Positions 25,644 through 33,886 of a DNA stretch of 64,000 nt are shown piece after piece. The notes beneath the pieces are model-generated. The model was not told the DNA's origin and did not search any database. It was given only the letters and a program-made list of their open reading frames with translations. Source of the stretch: an uncultured Campylobacter sp. (GTDB taxonomy: Bacteria > Campylobacterota > Campylobacteria > Campylobacterales > Campylobacteraceae). The position numbers were made by a program, and so were the translations under genes. Location: the NCBI RefSeq assembly GCF_937959485.1, contig NZ_CALGPY010000005.1, positions 310,001 through 374,000 of the forward strand. Direction: 5' to 3'. Positions within the stretch are counted from its first letter, which is position 1. The number at the start of each line of letters is the position of its first letter.

Positions 25644-25768
25644 TCCTTATTAAAAGGAAATAAATCTGAAAAATATTATGAGATTTTTATATCCATTTTA
25701 AATTTGTCCAAAATTTTTATATTGGAAATTTCCAAAATTTTACATATTTTTCCTTATGAAAAGGAAAT
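25644..25768. promoter_or_regulatory. paired TCCTTAT-AAAAGGA dyads and a palindrome
   Basis: TCCTTATTAAAAGGAAAT (25644-25661) recurs as TCCTTATGAAAAGGAAAT (25751-25768). Each is an interrupted inverted repeat. Between them is a perfect 14-base palindrome, TTGGAAATTTCCAA (25722-25735). They lie between the ATPase start and the rpsJ promoter and look like operator sites. Confidence 0.45.
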
Positions 25769-25793
25769 ATTTCAATAAAATTTGGCTATTTTC

Positions 25794-25822
25794 TTGACAA
25801 AGCCGGAGCGCTTTTATATAAT
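25794..25822 (+). promoter_or_regulatory. consensus sigma-70 promoter of the S10 operon
   Basis: TTGACA (25794-25799), a 17-base spacer, then TATAAT (25817-25822). This is a perfect match to the housekeeping consensus, unusual in a Campylobacter where -35 boxes are mostly absent. The leader to rpsJ is about 55 bases. Confidence 0.9.
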
Positions 25823-25885
25823 GTGCATCTTTTGTTTGAAACAAAGGGTCGCGCGTTGCGACAAGTTCTTTATTAAGGAAAAGTG

Positions 25886-26197
25886 ATGCAAAAAATTAGG
25901 TTAAAACTCAAGGCTTATGACCATCGAGTTTTAGATCGCACAGTTTCGGCTATCGTTGAAGCCGTAAAAAGAACAGGTGCGGACGTCAGAGGTCCCGTGC
26001 CGATGCCTACGAAGATTAAACGCTACACCGTTTTAAGATCTCCGCACGTAAATAAAGACTCCAGAGAGCAGTTTGAGATGAAAATTCACGCTCGTATGCT
26101 AGACATCGTAGCGGCTACGCCAGATACGGTTGATTCGCTAACTAAGCTTGATTTGGCTCCGGAAGTCAACGTCGAAGTTCACGCGATGGGCAAATAA
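25886..26197 (+). CDS. rpsJ: 30S ribosomal protein S10
   Basis: 103 residues, full length: MQKIRLKLKAYDHRVLDRTV, GPVPMPTKIKRYTVLRSPH and the C-terminal VNVEVHAMGK. The first gene of the S10-spc operon. The ATG at 25886 has AAGGAAAAG upstream; a GTG three bases earlier is less likely. Confidence 0.98.
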   Translation: MQKIRLKLKAYDHRVLDRTVSAIVEAVKRTGADVRGPVPMPTKIKRYTVLRSPHVNKDSREQFEMKIHARMLDIVAATPDTVDSLTKLDLAPEVNVEVHAMGK

Positions 26198-26208
26198 GGG
26201 GTAAAACA

Positions 26209-26787
26209 ATGGAATATATTGTAGAAAAAATAGGTATGAGTAGGACGATCGACACGAGCAGCACGCCCGTGACGCTTTTGCGACTTATCAATACCAAAAT
26301 TTGCGAAGTTTGCGATGAGAAAAAAGCTATCGTATCTTACGCAGAGGGCAAAGCGTATAATAAAGCTATAGCCGGCATTCAAAAGAAATATAGTCTAAGC
26401 AAGGAATTTAATAAATTTGCGACTCTAAGCTTAGAAAATGCCGAGCTTGGCGATCAAAATTTAGATGTTTTGAGCGAAGCCAAGATCGTCAAAGTAAGCT
26501 TTAAATCCAAGGGCAAAGGTTATCAGGGCGTTATTAAGCGCCATGGCTTTGCGGGCGGTCCTGCAGCGCACGGTAGCCGCTTCCACCGAAGGCCTGGTTC
26601 TATTGGCAACTGCGAGTGGCCCGGTCGCGTTCAGCCTGGTATGAGGATGGCGGGACACACTGGAAACGAAACGATCACTGCTAAAAACGAAGTCGTAAGC
26701 TTTGATGCCGAGAATAAAATTTTAGTGCTTAAGGGCTCGGTTCCTGGATTTAACGGCGCAATGGGCAGAATAAGGATAGTAAAATGA
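26209..26787 (+). CDS. rplC: 50S ribosomal protein L3
   Basis: 192 residues. MEYIVEKIGMSRTID opens the protein and the long loop that enters the peptidyl transferase centre is present (HGFAGGPAAHGSRFHRRPGS, then GRVQPGMRMAGH). The 3' end overlaps rplD by four bases (ATGA), so translation is coupled. Confidence 0.97.
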   Translation: MEYIVEKIGMSRTIDTSSTPVTLLRLINTKICEVCDEKKAIVSYAEGKAYNKAIAGIQKKYSLSKEFNKFATLSLENAELGDQNLDVLSEAKIVKVSFKSKGKGYQGVIKRHGFAGGPAAHGSRFHRRPGSIGNCEWPGRVQPGMRMAGHTGNETITAKNEVVSFDAENKILVLKGSVPGFNGAMGRIRIVK

Positions 26788-27398
26788 GTAAAGTAAGCGT
26801 GCTTAACGAAAAACTGGAAAAAGCAAGCGAAATTGAAATCCCTGCGAAATTTTCGGAAGTCAATTCGCACAATCTATATTTGTACGTCAAATCTTACCTT
26901 GCTTCGCTTCGTGCAAATACGGCTAACGCTAAAACTCGCGCCGAGGTTAGCGGCGGCGGCAAAAAACCTTGGCGACAAAAGGGTCGTGGCGGCGCACGCG
27001 CGGGCTCAACTAGAACTAACGTCTGGGTAGGCGGCGCGGTCGCATTCGGTCCGACTAACGAACGAAATTACGAGCAGAAGGTCAATAAGAAGCAAAAACG
27101 CCTTGCGCTGGAATTTGCTATCAATGAGAAAGCAAACGAGGGTAAAATTTTTATCTTCGACGATTTAGAGCTAAAAAGCGGCAAGACTAAAGACGCGGCA
27201 AATTTTATTAAGAAACTGGGCGTTAGAGATGCGCTGATCGTTAAAAACGAGCTAGACGCACAAACTCTTTTGGCTTATAGAAATCTTAAGAATTGCTATG
27301 TCGTCGATGCAAGCGAGGTCAATGCCTACCTAATCGCAGTTTACGGCTCGATCGTATTCGAAAAAGCGGCATTTGAATCAATAGTGAAAGAGGACTAA
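26784..27398 (+). CDS. rplD: 50S ribosomal protein L4
   Basis: 204 residues. The extended loop lining the exit tunnel is visible (GGGKKPWRQKGRGGARAGST). In E. coli L4 also represses its own operon by binding the S10 leader; the ~55-base leader here is too short to judge whether that control exists. It starts on ATGA overlapping rplC. Confidence 0.97.
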   Translation: MSKVSVLNEKLEKASEIEIPAKFSEVNSHNLYLYVKSYLASLRANTANAKTRAEVSGGGKKPWRQKGRGGARAGSTRTNVWVGGAVAFGPTNERNYEQKVNKKQKRLALEFAINEKANEGKIFIFDDLELKSGKTKDAANFIKKLGVRDALIVKNELDAQTLLAYRNLKNCYVVDASEVNAYLIAVYGSIVFEKAAFESIVKED

Positions 27399-27399
27399 A

Positions 27400-27681
27400 A
27401 TGGCAGATATAACAGATATCAAAACGATCCTTTATACGGAAAAGTCTCTCGGTCTTCAAGAAAACGGCGTGGTCGTTATCCAAACTAGCCCGTCGGTTAC
27501 GAAAAACGGACTAAAGAGCGTTTTAAAGAACTATTTCGGGATCACTCCGCTAAAGATAAATTCTTTAAGACAGGACGGCAAGGTAAAAAGATTTAGAGGT
27601 AAAATGGGCGCTAGAAACGATGTGAAAAAATTCTACGTCAAGCTACCTGAGGGCGCAAGCCTAGAAAGCGTGGAGGCGTAA
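27400..27681 (+). CDS. rplW: 50S ribosomal protein L23
   Basis: 93 residues, begins MADITDIKTILYTEKSLGLQ and contains the rRNA-binding KRFRGKMGARNDVKKFYVKL. It sits at the tunnel exit where trigger factor and SRP dock. One base after rplD. Confidence 0.96.
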   Translation: MADITDIKTILYTEKSLGLQENGVVVIQTSPSVTKNGLKSVLKNYFGITPLKINSLRQDGKVKRFRGKMGARNDVKKFYVKLPEGASLESVEA

Positions 27682-27682
27682 A

Positions 27683-28513
27683 ATGGCGATCAAAACTTAT
27701 AAACCGTATACTCCAAGTAGAAGATTTATGACCGGGCTTAGCAGCGAGGATATCACTGCAAAAGCTAGCGTTAGAGGCTTGCTTATTAAAATTCCTGCCG
27801 CAGCCGGAAGGAATAATAACGGCCGCATTACCAGCCGCCATAAACAAGCAGGAGCTGCTAAACTTTATAGAATCATCGATTTTAAGCGAAATAAATTCGG
27901 CGTTGCTGGCAAGGTCGAGGCGATCGAATACGATCCGAATCGCAACTGCCGTATCGCATTGATCTCATACGCAGACGGCGAGAAGCGCTATATTATCAAG
28001 CCTAACGATCTTAAAGTGGGCGACGTGGTAGCCGCTGCCGAGGGCGGATTGGATATTAAACCGGGCAACGCGATGAAGATGAAAAATATCCCTGTGGGAA
28101 CTATCCTGCACAATATCGAGTTAAAACCTGGCAAAGGTGCTCAAATGGCACGTAGCGCAGGAGGCTATGCTCAGCTTATGGGTAAAGAGGAAAAATATGT
28201 CATTTTGCGTCTGCCTAGCGGCGAGATGAGAAGAGTACTTGCAGAGTGTATGGCTAGTATCGGCGTAGTGGGTAACGAAGAGTGGGCAAACGTCGTCATC
28301 GGTAAAGCCGGACGTAACCGCCACAGAGGTATCCGTCCTCAAACCAGAGGTTCTGCAATGAATCCGGTCGATCACCCACACGGCGGTGGCGAGGGTAAGA
28401 AAAACTCCGGCCGCCATCCGGTAACTCCGTGGGGCAAACCGACGAAGGGCTATAAAACTCGCCATAAAAAAGCGAGCGATAAGCTTATAATTTCAAGAAG
28501 GAAAGGAAAATAA
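27683..28513 (+). CDS. rplB: 50S ribosomal protein L2
   Basis: 276 residues. Near the C terminus it carries the peptidyl-transferase-associated segment with the essential histidine, MNPVDHPHGGGEGKKNSGRH. The N-terminal RNA-binding part (GRNNNGRITSRHKQAGAAKL) is intact. One base after rplW. Confidence 0.98.
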   Translation: MAIKTYKPYTPSRRFMTGLSSEDITAKASVRGLLIKIPAAAGRNNNGRITSRHKQAGAAKLYRIIDFKRNKFGVAGKVEAIEYDPNRNCRIALISYADGEKRYIIKPNDLKVGDVVAAAEGGLDIKPGNAMKMKNIPVGTILHNIELKPGKGAQMARSAGGYAQLMGKEEKYVILRLPSGEMRRVLAECMASIGVVGNEEWANVVIGKAGRNRHRGIRPQTRGSAMNPVDHPHGGGEGKKNSGRHPVTPWGKPTKGYKTRHKKASDKLIISRRKGK

Positions 28514-28515
28514 AA

Positions 28516-28797
28516 ATGGCTAGATCGCTAAAAAAAGGTCCTTTCGTAGATGATCACGTAATGAAAAAAGTCGTTGCGGCAAAGAAAGCCGGCGATAATA
28601 AACCGATCAAGACTTGGTCGAGACGAAGCACGATCGTGCCTGAGATGATCGGACTTACGTTTAACGTTCATAACGGAAAGAATTTTATCCCGGTTTACGT
28701 CACCGAGCATCATATCGGTTATAAATTAGGCGAGTTCGCTCCTACGCGCACTTTCAAGGGCCACAAAGGCTCCGTCCAGAAAAAGATCGGCAAGTAA
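28516..28797 (+). CDS. rpsS: 30S ribosomal protein S19
   Basis: 93 residues: MARSLKKGPFVDDHVMKKV, TWSRRSTIVPEMIGLTFNVH and LGEFAPTRTFKGH are all diagnostic. It binds the 30S head with S13. AAGGAAAATAAAA precedes the ATG. Confidence 0.98.
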   Translation: MARSLKKGPFVDDHVMKKVVAAKKAGDNKPIKTWSRRSTIVPEMIGLTFNVHNGKNFIPVYVTEHHIGYKLGEFAPTRTFKGHKGSVQKKIGK

Positions 28798-28806
28798 GGA
28801 TAGAAT

Positions 28807-29139
28807 ATGAGTAAATCAACTATTAAATTTGTCCGCCTTTCGCCGACAAAAGCAAGACTTATCGCGAAGCAAATTCAAGGCATGAATGCGGAATTTGCCC
28901 TTGCCACTTTGGAATTTACGCCTAATCGCGGTGCGAAATATATCGCGACGGCGATTTCAAGCGCGGTCGCAAACGGCGGCTTTGAGCCTGAAGAGGTCGT
29001 AGTTACAAGCTGCCGAGTGGATGCTGGTCCTGTGCTTAAGAGATTTCGTCCGCGCGCCAGAGGTACGGCTAGTCGTATCCGCAAACCTACTTCGCACATC
29101 ATCGTCGAAGTAGCAAAACCAAGTAAGAAGGAAGCGTAA
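28807..29139 (+). CDS. rplV: 50S ribosomal protein L22
   Basis: 110 residues. FVRLSPTKARLIAKQIQGM opens the globular part and the tunnel-lining hairpin ends with RFRPRARGTASRIRKPTSHI. It is directly adjacent to rpsC with no spacer. Confidence 0.97.
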   Translation: MSKSTIKFVRLSPTKARLIAKQIQGMNAEFALATLEFTPNRGAKYIATAISSAVANGGFEPEEVVVTSCRVDAGPVLKRFRPRARGTASRIRKPTSHIIVEVAKPSKKEA

Positions 29140-29835
29140 ATGGGACAGAAAGTAAATCCGATCGGTTTAAGATTAGGAATTAATCGAAATTGGGAGTCTA
29201 GATGGTTCCCTTCTAAAGCGACGCTTTCCGAGAGTATCGGCGAGGATTACAAGATTCGCAAATTTTTAAAAGCCAAGCTTTATTATGCGGGAATTAGCCA
29301 AATTCTTATCGAAAGAACGGCTAAGAAAATTCGCGTAACGATCGTAGCCGCAAGACCGGGTATTATCATCGGCAAAAAAGGCGGCGAGGTTGAAAATTTA
29401 AGAAGCGAAGTCGTTAAGCTAGTCAATAAAGACATAGCGATCAATATCAAAGAGGAGCGCAAAGTAGGCTCGAACGCACTTTTGGCTGCGGAAAACGTAG
29501 CTATGCAGTTAGAGCGCCGCGTTGCATTCCGCCGCGCTATGAAGAAAGTCATCCAAGGCGCTCAAAAAGCAGGTGCAAAGGGAATTAAAATTTGCGTCGC
29601 AGGTCGCTTAGGCGGCGCCGAGATGGCTAGAACCGAATGGTATTTGGAGGGACGCGTTCCGCTTCATACTCTAAGGGCTAGGATCGATTACGGCTTTGCC
29701 GAAGCGCATACGACTTACGGTAATATCGGCATTAAGGTTTGGATCTTTAAGGGTGAAATTTTACAAAAAGGCATCCAGGCTGAAAAGACCGATGATGCGC
29801 CTAAAAAAACACGCAGACCAAGAAGAGGTAAATAG
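29140..29835 (+). CDS. rpsC: 30S ribosomal protein S3
   Basis: 231 residues. The N-terminal GQKVNPIGLRLGINRNWESR is followed by a KH domain (ARPGIIIGKKGGEVE) and the C-terminal VAGRLGGAEMARTEW block. It forms part of the mRNA entry channel. It starts at the base after rplV ends. Confidence 0.98.
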   Translation: MGQKVNPIGLRLGINRNWESRWFPSKATLSESIGEDYKIRKFLKAKLYYAGISQILIERTAKKIRVTIVAARPGIIIGKKGGEVENLRSEVVKLVNKDIAINIKEERKVGSNALLAAENVAMQLERRVAFRRAMKKVIQGAQKAGAKGIKICVAGRLGGAEMARTEWYLEGRVPLHTLRARIDYGFAEAHTTYGNIGIKVWIFKGEILQKGIQAEKTDDAPKKTRRPRRGK

Positions 29836-29837
29836 TT

Positions 29838-30263
29838 ATGTTGATGCCAAAAAGAACAAAATACCGCAAGATGATGAAAGGTCGCAATCGCGGCTACGCG
29901 ACGAGAGGAAATTCCTTGACGTTCGGCGATTTCGGTATCAAAGCGGTAGAGGCGGGCAGGGTAAATTCTCGCCAGATCGAAGCGGCTCGTGTCGCGATGA
30001 CGCGCTTCGTGAATCGTCAAGCTAAAATTTGGATTAAGGTATTCCCAGACAAACCGCTTACCAAAAAGCCTCTACAAACTCGTATGGGCAAGGGTAAGAG
30101 CGGCGTAGAAGAGTGGGTAATGAATATAAAACCGGGCAGGATCATTTTCGAGATGACCGGTGTTAGCGAAGAGGTTGCTAAAGAGGCGCTTATGCTTTCG
30201 ATTCATAAACTACCTTTTAAAACGAAAATCGTAAGTAGGGAAAGCGAAAATGAAATATACTGA
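29838..30263 (+). CDS. rplP: 50S ribosomal protein L16
   Basis: 141 residues: MLMPKRTKYRKMMKGRNRGY, then ARVAMTRFVNRQAKIWIKVF and MGKGKSGVEEWVMNIKPGRI. The start at 29838 agrees with the family N terminus. The 3' end overlaps rpmC by 14 bases. Confidence 0.97.
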   Translation: MLMPKRTKYRKMMKGRNRGYATRGNSLTFGDFGIKAVEAGRVNSRQIEAARVAMTRFVNRQAKIWIKVFPDKPLTKKPLQTRMGKGKSGVEEWVMNIKPGRIIFEMTGVSEEVAKEALMLSIHKLPFKTKIVSRESENEIY

Positions 30264-30432
30264 TTTGAAAGATAAAGATTTAGCTGAGCTAAATTCTATG
30301 TTGAAACAAAGTAAGTTGCTTTTATTTACGGCTAGACAAAAGCTAAAAACTATGCAGCTAAGCAATCCTAACGAGATTCGCGCTATCAAAAAAGATATCG
30401 CTAGAATCAACACCGCTATTAAAGCGAAATAA
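30250..30432 (+). CDS. rpmC: 50S ribosomal protein L29
   Basis: 60 residues, two-helix protein: MKYTDLKDKDLAELNSMLKQ ... IRAIKKDIARINTAIKAK. It overlaps the end of rplP. Confidence 0.94.
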   Translation: MKYTDLKDKDLAELNSMLKQSKLLLFTARQKLKTMQLSNPNEIRAIKKDIARINTAIKAK

Positions 30433-30441
30433 GGATAGGTT

Positions 30442-30693
30442 ATGGCATTTAAAAGAGAAATTCAAGGCGTAGTCGTAAAGAAGGCGGGCGATAAAACAGC
30501 TACCGTTTTGGTAGAAAGAAGGGTTATGCACCCTAGATATAGAAAGATCGTAAAAAGATTTAAAAAATATCTGATCCACGATGAGAACAACGTCGTAAAG
30601 ATCGGCGATACCATATCTGCGATCGAGTGCAGACCGCTAAGCGCTAGAAAATCGTTTCGCTTAAAAGCGGTTTTGAAAACAGGAGTTGAATAA
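30442..30693 (+). CDS. rpsQ: 30S ribosomal protein S17
   Basis: 83 residues with KREIQGVVVKKAGDKTATVL and VGD-like KIGDTISAIECRPLSARKSF. The TAA stop shares its last A with the rplN start (TAATG). Confidence 0.96.
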   Translation: MAFKREIQGVVVKKAGDKTATVLVERRVMHPRYRKIVKRFKKYLIHDENNVVKIGDTISAIECRPLSARKSFRLKAVLKTGVE

Positions 30694-31061
30694 TGATACA
30701 GAGTTTTACCAGACTTGCGGTAGCTGATAATAGCGGCGCAAAAGAACTTATGTGTATTAAAGTTTTGGGCGGCAGCAAAAGAAGATACGCCACAATCGGC
30801 GATATTATCGTTTGCTCTGTAAAAAAAGCGCTCCCTAACGGCAAGATTAAGCGCGGTCAAGTAGTAAAAGCCGTAGTCGTTCGTACGACTAAAGAGTTGC
30901 ACAGAGGCAACGGCTCGCTAATTAGATTCGATGAGAACGCAGCTGTTATTTTGGATTCAAAAAAAGAGCCGATCGGCACTCGTATTTTCGGTCCTATCGG
31001 TAGAGAGGTCAGATACGGCGGTTTTATGAAGATCGTTTCGCTGGCTCCGGAGGTTTTATAA
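30693..31061 (+). CDS. rplN: 50S ribosomal protein L14
   Basis: 122 residues, full length: MIQSFTRLAVADNSGAKELM, then ALPNGKIKRGQVVKAVVVRT and GTRIFGPIGREVR. TAATG junctions join it to both neighbours, indicating reinitiation. Confidence 0.98.
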   Translation: MIQSFTRLAVADNSGAKELMCIKVLGGSKRRYATIGDIIVCSVKKALPNGKIKRGQVVKAVVVRTTKELHRGNGSLIRFDENAAVILDSKKEPIGTRIFGPIGREVRYGGFMKIVSLAPEVL

Positions 31062-31294
31062 TGGCAGTAAAATTTAAGATTAAAAAAGGCGATCAGGTAA
31101 AGATCATCGCAGGTGACGATAAGGGCAAAACAGGCACCGTCAAGGCAGTGTTTCCTAAAAAAGCTCAAGTTATCGTCGAGGGTTGTAAAATGGCTAAAAA
31201 GGCTATCAAACCAACCGAGCAAAATCCGCAAGGCGGCTTTACGAGCAAAGAGATGCCTATGGATATTTCAAACGTTGCGTTGGTAGAGGGTTGA
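31061..31294 (+). CDS. rplX: 50S ribosomal protein L24
   Basis: 77 residues with a KOW motif (KIKKGDQVKIIAGDDKGKTG). Starts at TAATG overlapping rplN. Confidence 0.96.
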   Translation: MAVKFKIKKGDQVKIIAGDDKGKTGTVKAVFPKKAQVIVEGCKMAKKAIKPTEQNPQGGFTSKEMPMDISNVALVEG

Positions 31295-31296
31295 TT

Positions 31297-31842
31297 ATGA
31301 GCAGACTAAAAGATAAATACGCTAATTCCATCAGAGCTGCTTTGCAGAAAGAATTTGATATAAAAAATCCTATGCTTATCCCGGCGCTTGAAAAGATCGT
31401 TATCAGCGTAGGAACGGGCGAATCGAGCAAAGATCAAAAGGTGCTTCAAAATATGGCCGATACTATCTCGCTGATCGCAGGCCAAAAAGCGCTTATCGTC
31501 AATGCAAAAAAATCGGTTGCCGGCTTTAAAGTGCGCGAAGGTTTCCCGGTAGGCATAATGGTTACGTTACGAAAAGAGCAGATGTTTGCCTTCCTAGACA
31601 AACTGATCTCTATCGCGCTTCCTAGAGTTAAGGATTTCCGAGGACTACCTAGAACGGGCTTTGACGGACGCGGCAATTATAACTTCGGTTTGCAAGAGCA
31701 GCTGATGTTCCCTGAGGTCGAATACGATCAAATTTTAAGAACTCACGGTATGAATATAACCGTCGTAACGACTACAAATAACGATAAAGAGGCATTTAAA
31801 TTGCTAGAGTTATTCGGCATGCCTTTTGCAAAAGGAAAATGA
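31297..31842 (+). CDS. rplE: 50S ribosomal protein L5
   Basis: 181 residues, the family's usual length: SRLKDKYANSIRAALQKEFD, KKSVAGFKVREGFPVGIMVT and LPRVKDFRGLPRTGFDGRGN. I start it at the ATG at 31297; a TTG six bases earlier overlaps the rplX stop and is less likely. Confidence 0.97.
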   Translation: MSRLKDKYANSIRAALQKEFDIKNPMLIPALEKIVISVGTGESSKDQKVLQNMADTISLIAGQKALIVNAKKSVAGFKVREGFPVGIMVTLRKEQMFAFLDKLISIALPRVKDFRGLPRTGFDGRGNYNFGLQEQLMFPEVEYDQILRTHGMNITVVTTTNNDKEAFKLLELFGMPFAKGK

Positions 31843-31843
31843 T

Positions 31844-32029
31844 ATGGCAAAAAAATCAATGGTAGCCAAGGCGAAACGCCCCGCTAAATTTAGCACTCGC
31901 GCATATACCAGATGTCAAATTTGCGGTCGTCCGCACTCCGTTTATAAAGATTTTGGAATTTGTCGCGTTTGCCTTCGCAAGATGGCAAACGAGGGCTTGA
32001 TCCCGGGTCTTAAAAAAGCAAGCTGGTAA
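31844..32029 (+). CDS. rpsN: 30S ribosomal protein S14, zinc-binding (type Z)
   Basis: 61 residues with two CxxC knuckles: CQICGRPHSVYKDFGICRVC, the C+ form of S14 that binds one zinc. The ATG at 31844 has AAAGGAAAA upstream, one base after the rplE stop. Confidence 0.97.
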   Translation: MAKKSMVAKAKRPAKFSTRAYTRCQICGRPHSVYKDFGICRVCLRKMANEGLIPGLKKASW

Positions 32030-32038
32030 GGAGAAGAG

Positions 32039-32434
32039 ATGATTAACGATCTTATTTCAGATGGATTAACTCGCATCAGAAATGCTGCGATGCGAAGACT
32101 AGATACGACTAAGCTTTTTCACTCAAACGTAGTCGAGGCTATGCTTAAAATTTTAGCCGAGAAGGGCTATATCGAGAGCTACAACGTAGTAGAGGAAAAC
32201 AATAAAAAGATCATCAACGTAGTGCTTAAATACGACGAAAAGGGCAGGAGCGTGATAAACGAAGTTAAAAGAATTTCGACTCCGGGTCGCCGCGTATATC
32301 AAGGCAAAGACGAGATCAAGCGCTTCAAAAACGGCTACGGAACCGTCGTCGTTAGCACAAGCAAAGGCGTTATGAGCGGTATCGACGCACACAAAGCTGG
32401 CGTCGGCGGCGAAGTGCTTTGCACGATCTGGTAA
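32039..32434 (+). CDS. rpsH: 30S ribosomal protein S8
   Basis: 131 residues: MINDLISDGLTRIRNAAMRR at the start and the C-terminal VVVSTSKGVMSGIDAHKAGV with GGEVLCTIW. S8 represses the spc operon in E. coli; here it is followed by an unusual hairpin-bearing gap. Confidence 0.97.
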   Translation: MINDLISDGLTRIRNAAMRRLDTTKLFHSNVVEAMLKILAEKGYIESYNVVEENNKKIINVVLKYDEKGRSVINEVKRISTPGRRVYQGKDEIKRFKNGYGTVVVSTSKGVMSGIDAHKAGVGGEVLCTIW

Positions 32435-32440
32435 GAAGTT

Positions 32441-32482
32441 TCTACTTTTTATGGCATTGTGGTATCCATTCGTAAAAGTAGA
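32441..32482 (+). promoter_or_regulatory. hairpin in the rpsH-rplF gap
   Basis: TCTACTTTT (32441-32449) pairs perfectly with AAAAGTAGA (32474-32482), and an inner ATGG/CCAT pair extends the stem. At 77 bases this is the largest gap of the whole operon. There is no T-run, so it looks like a processing, attenuation or protein-binding site and not a terminator. Confidence 0.5.
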
Positions 32483-32511
32483 CATACCCTAGACAAATAA
32501 AAAGGAAAATT

Positions 32512-33048
32512 ATGTCAAGAATTGGTAAAAAACCGATCTCTATTCCAAACGGCTTAGAGGTCAAAATCGACGGCTCGTCGTTAAAATTTAAAAAATCAAA
32601 TAACGAAAAAGAGCTTGATTTAAAAGGTCATGTCGATGTAAAAATCGAAGACGGAAAGATAGAATTCTCACCTAAGGGCGAGGATAGACAGAGTAGAGCG
32701 TATTGGGGAACATACCGCGCTTTAGCTAACAATATCGTCCTTGGTCTTACCGAGGGCTTTTCAAAGCAGCTTGAAATCAACGGTGTCGGCTACAGAGCCG
32801 CGATGAAGGGCAAGGTGCTTGAGCTAAATTTAGGCTTTTCGCATCCTATAAATTTTGAATCTCCAAAGGGGATTGAAATTTCCGTAGATAAAAACGTCGT
32901 AACCATCAAAGGCGACGACAAGCAGCAAGTAGGCCAAGTGGCAGCCGAGATCAGAGGATTCAGACCGCCTGAGCCATATAAAGGCAAGGGTATTAAGTAT
33001 CTTGAAGAGCGCATTATCCGCAAAGCCGGAAAAACAGCTAAGAAATAA
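32512..33048 (+). CDS. rplF: 50S ribosomal protein L6
   Basis: 178 residues: MSRIGKKPISIPNGLEVKID, INGVGYRAAMKGKVLELNLG and the C-terminal FRPPEPYKGKGIKYLEERI. AAAAGGAAAA precedes the ATG. Confidence 0.98.
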   Translation: MSRIGKKPISIPNGLEVKIDGSSLKFKKSNNEKELDLKGHVDVKIEDGKIEFSPKGEDRQSRAYWGTYRALANNIVLGLTEGFSKQLEINGVGYRAAMKGKVLELNLGFSHPINFESPKGIEISVDKNVVTIKGDDKQQVGQVAAEIRGFRPPEPYKGKGIKYLEERIIRKAGKTAKK

Positions 33049-33058
33049 GGGTTGAGAA

Positions 33059-33415
33059 ATGACACAGAACGTATTAAAAAGAAAGATCTCTTTACGAATC
33101 AAGAGAAAAAGAAGAATTCGCGCTAAAATTTCAGGCGTCGCATCTTGCCCTAGAATTTCTATTTTCAAATCCAATAGAACCGTCTACGCCCAGGCTATCG
33201 ACGATGTAGCGAGCGTGACTTTGTGCGCCAGCAGCGGTAAGGTTTTAAATTTAAAGGCGAACAAAGAGGGTGCGGCTAGCCTAGCTAAAGATTTGGCTTC
33301 CAAGCTAAAGGATAAAGGTATCTCCGAGGCGCTTTTCGATCGCAACGGCTATTTGTATCATGGCGTAATCGCAAGCTTTGCCGAGTCGCTACGCCAAAAC
33401 GGCATCAAACTATAA
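33059..33415 (+). CDS. rplR: 50S ribosomal protein L18
   Basis: 118 residues. A basic N terminus (KRKISLRIKRKRRIRAKISG) is followed by PRISIFKSNRTVYAQAIDD and the C-terminal DRNGYLYHGVIASFAESLRQ. It binds 5S rRNA with L5. Confidence 0.97.
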   Translation: MTQNVLKRKISLRIKRKRRIRAKISGVASCPRISIFKSNRTVYAQAIDDVASVTLCASSGKVLNLKANKEGAASLAKDLASKLKDKGISEALFDRNGYLYHGVIASFAESLRQNGIKL

Positions 33416-33430
33416 CCCAAAGGAATGATT

Positions 33431-33874
33431 GTGGAAAAGTATAATAGAGAAGAATTTGAAGAGGTAATCGTCAATATCGGTAGGGTTACGAAGGTCGTTA
33501 AAGGCGGTAGAAGGTTTAGGTTTACGGCTCTTATCGTAGTAGGCAATAGAAACGGCTTGGTAGGCTTCGGTTTTGGTAAGTCCAAAGAGGTTCCCGACGC
33601 GATTAAAAAAGCGGTAGACGATGCGTTTAAAAATATCATCAAGGTAAATTTAAATGGCTCTACTATCACTCACGATATCGAAGTTAAATACAATGCGAGC
33701 AAAATTTTACTTAAGCCGGCGAGCGAAGGTACCGGCGTTATCGCAGGCGGTTCAGTCCGCCCGGTTTTAGAGCTTGCGGGTGTTAAAGATATCCTCACTA
33801 AATCGCTAGGTTCGAATAACTCCTCAAATGTCGTAAGAGCTACGATGAAAGCTCTTAGTATGTTAAAACACTAA
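33431..33874 (+). CDS. rpsE: 30S ribosomal protein S5
   Basis: 147 residues: MEKYNREEFEEVIVNIGRVT, then TALIVVGNRNGLVGFGFGKS. I choose the GTG at 33431, because AAAGGA lies seven bases upstream and the family starts MEKYNREEF; the ATG at 33425 touches the ribosome site. Confidence 0.96.
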   Translation: MEKYNREEFEEVIVNIGRVTKVVKGGRRFRFTALIVVGNRNGLVGFGFGKSKEVPDAIKKAVDDAFKNIIKVNLNGSTITHDIEVKYNASKILLKPASEGTGVIAGGSVRPVLELAGVKDILTKSLGSNNSSNVVRATMKALSMLKH

Positions 33875-33886
33875 CAAGGATAAAAG

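Noticed and set aside
29696..30025. Alternative frames over rpsC/rplP
   Set aside because: Shadow frames of well-identified ribosomal protein genes.
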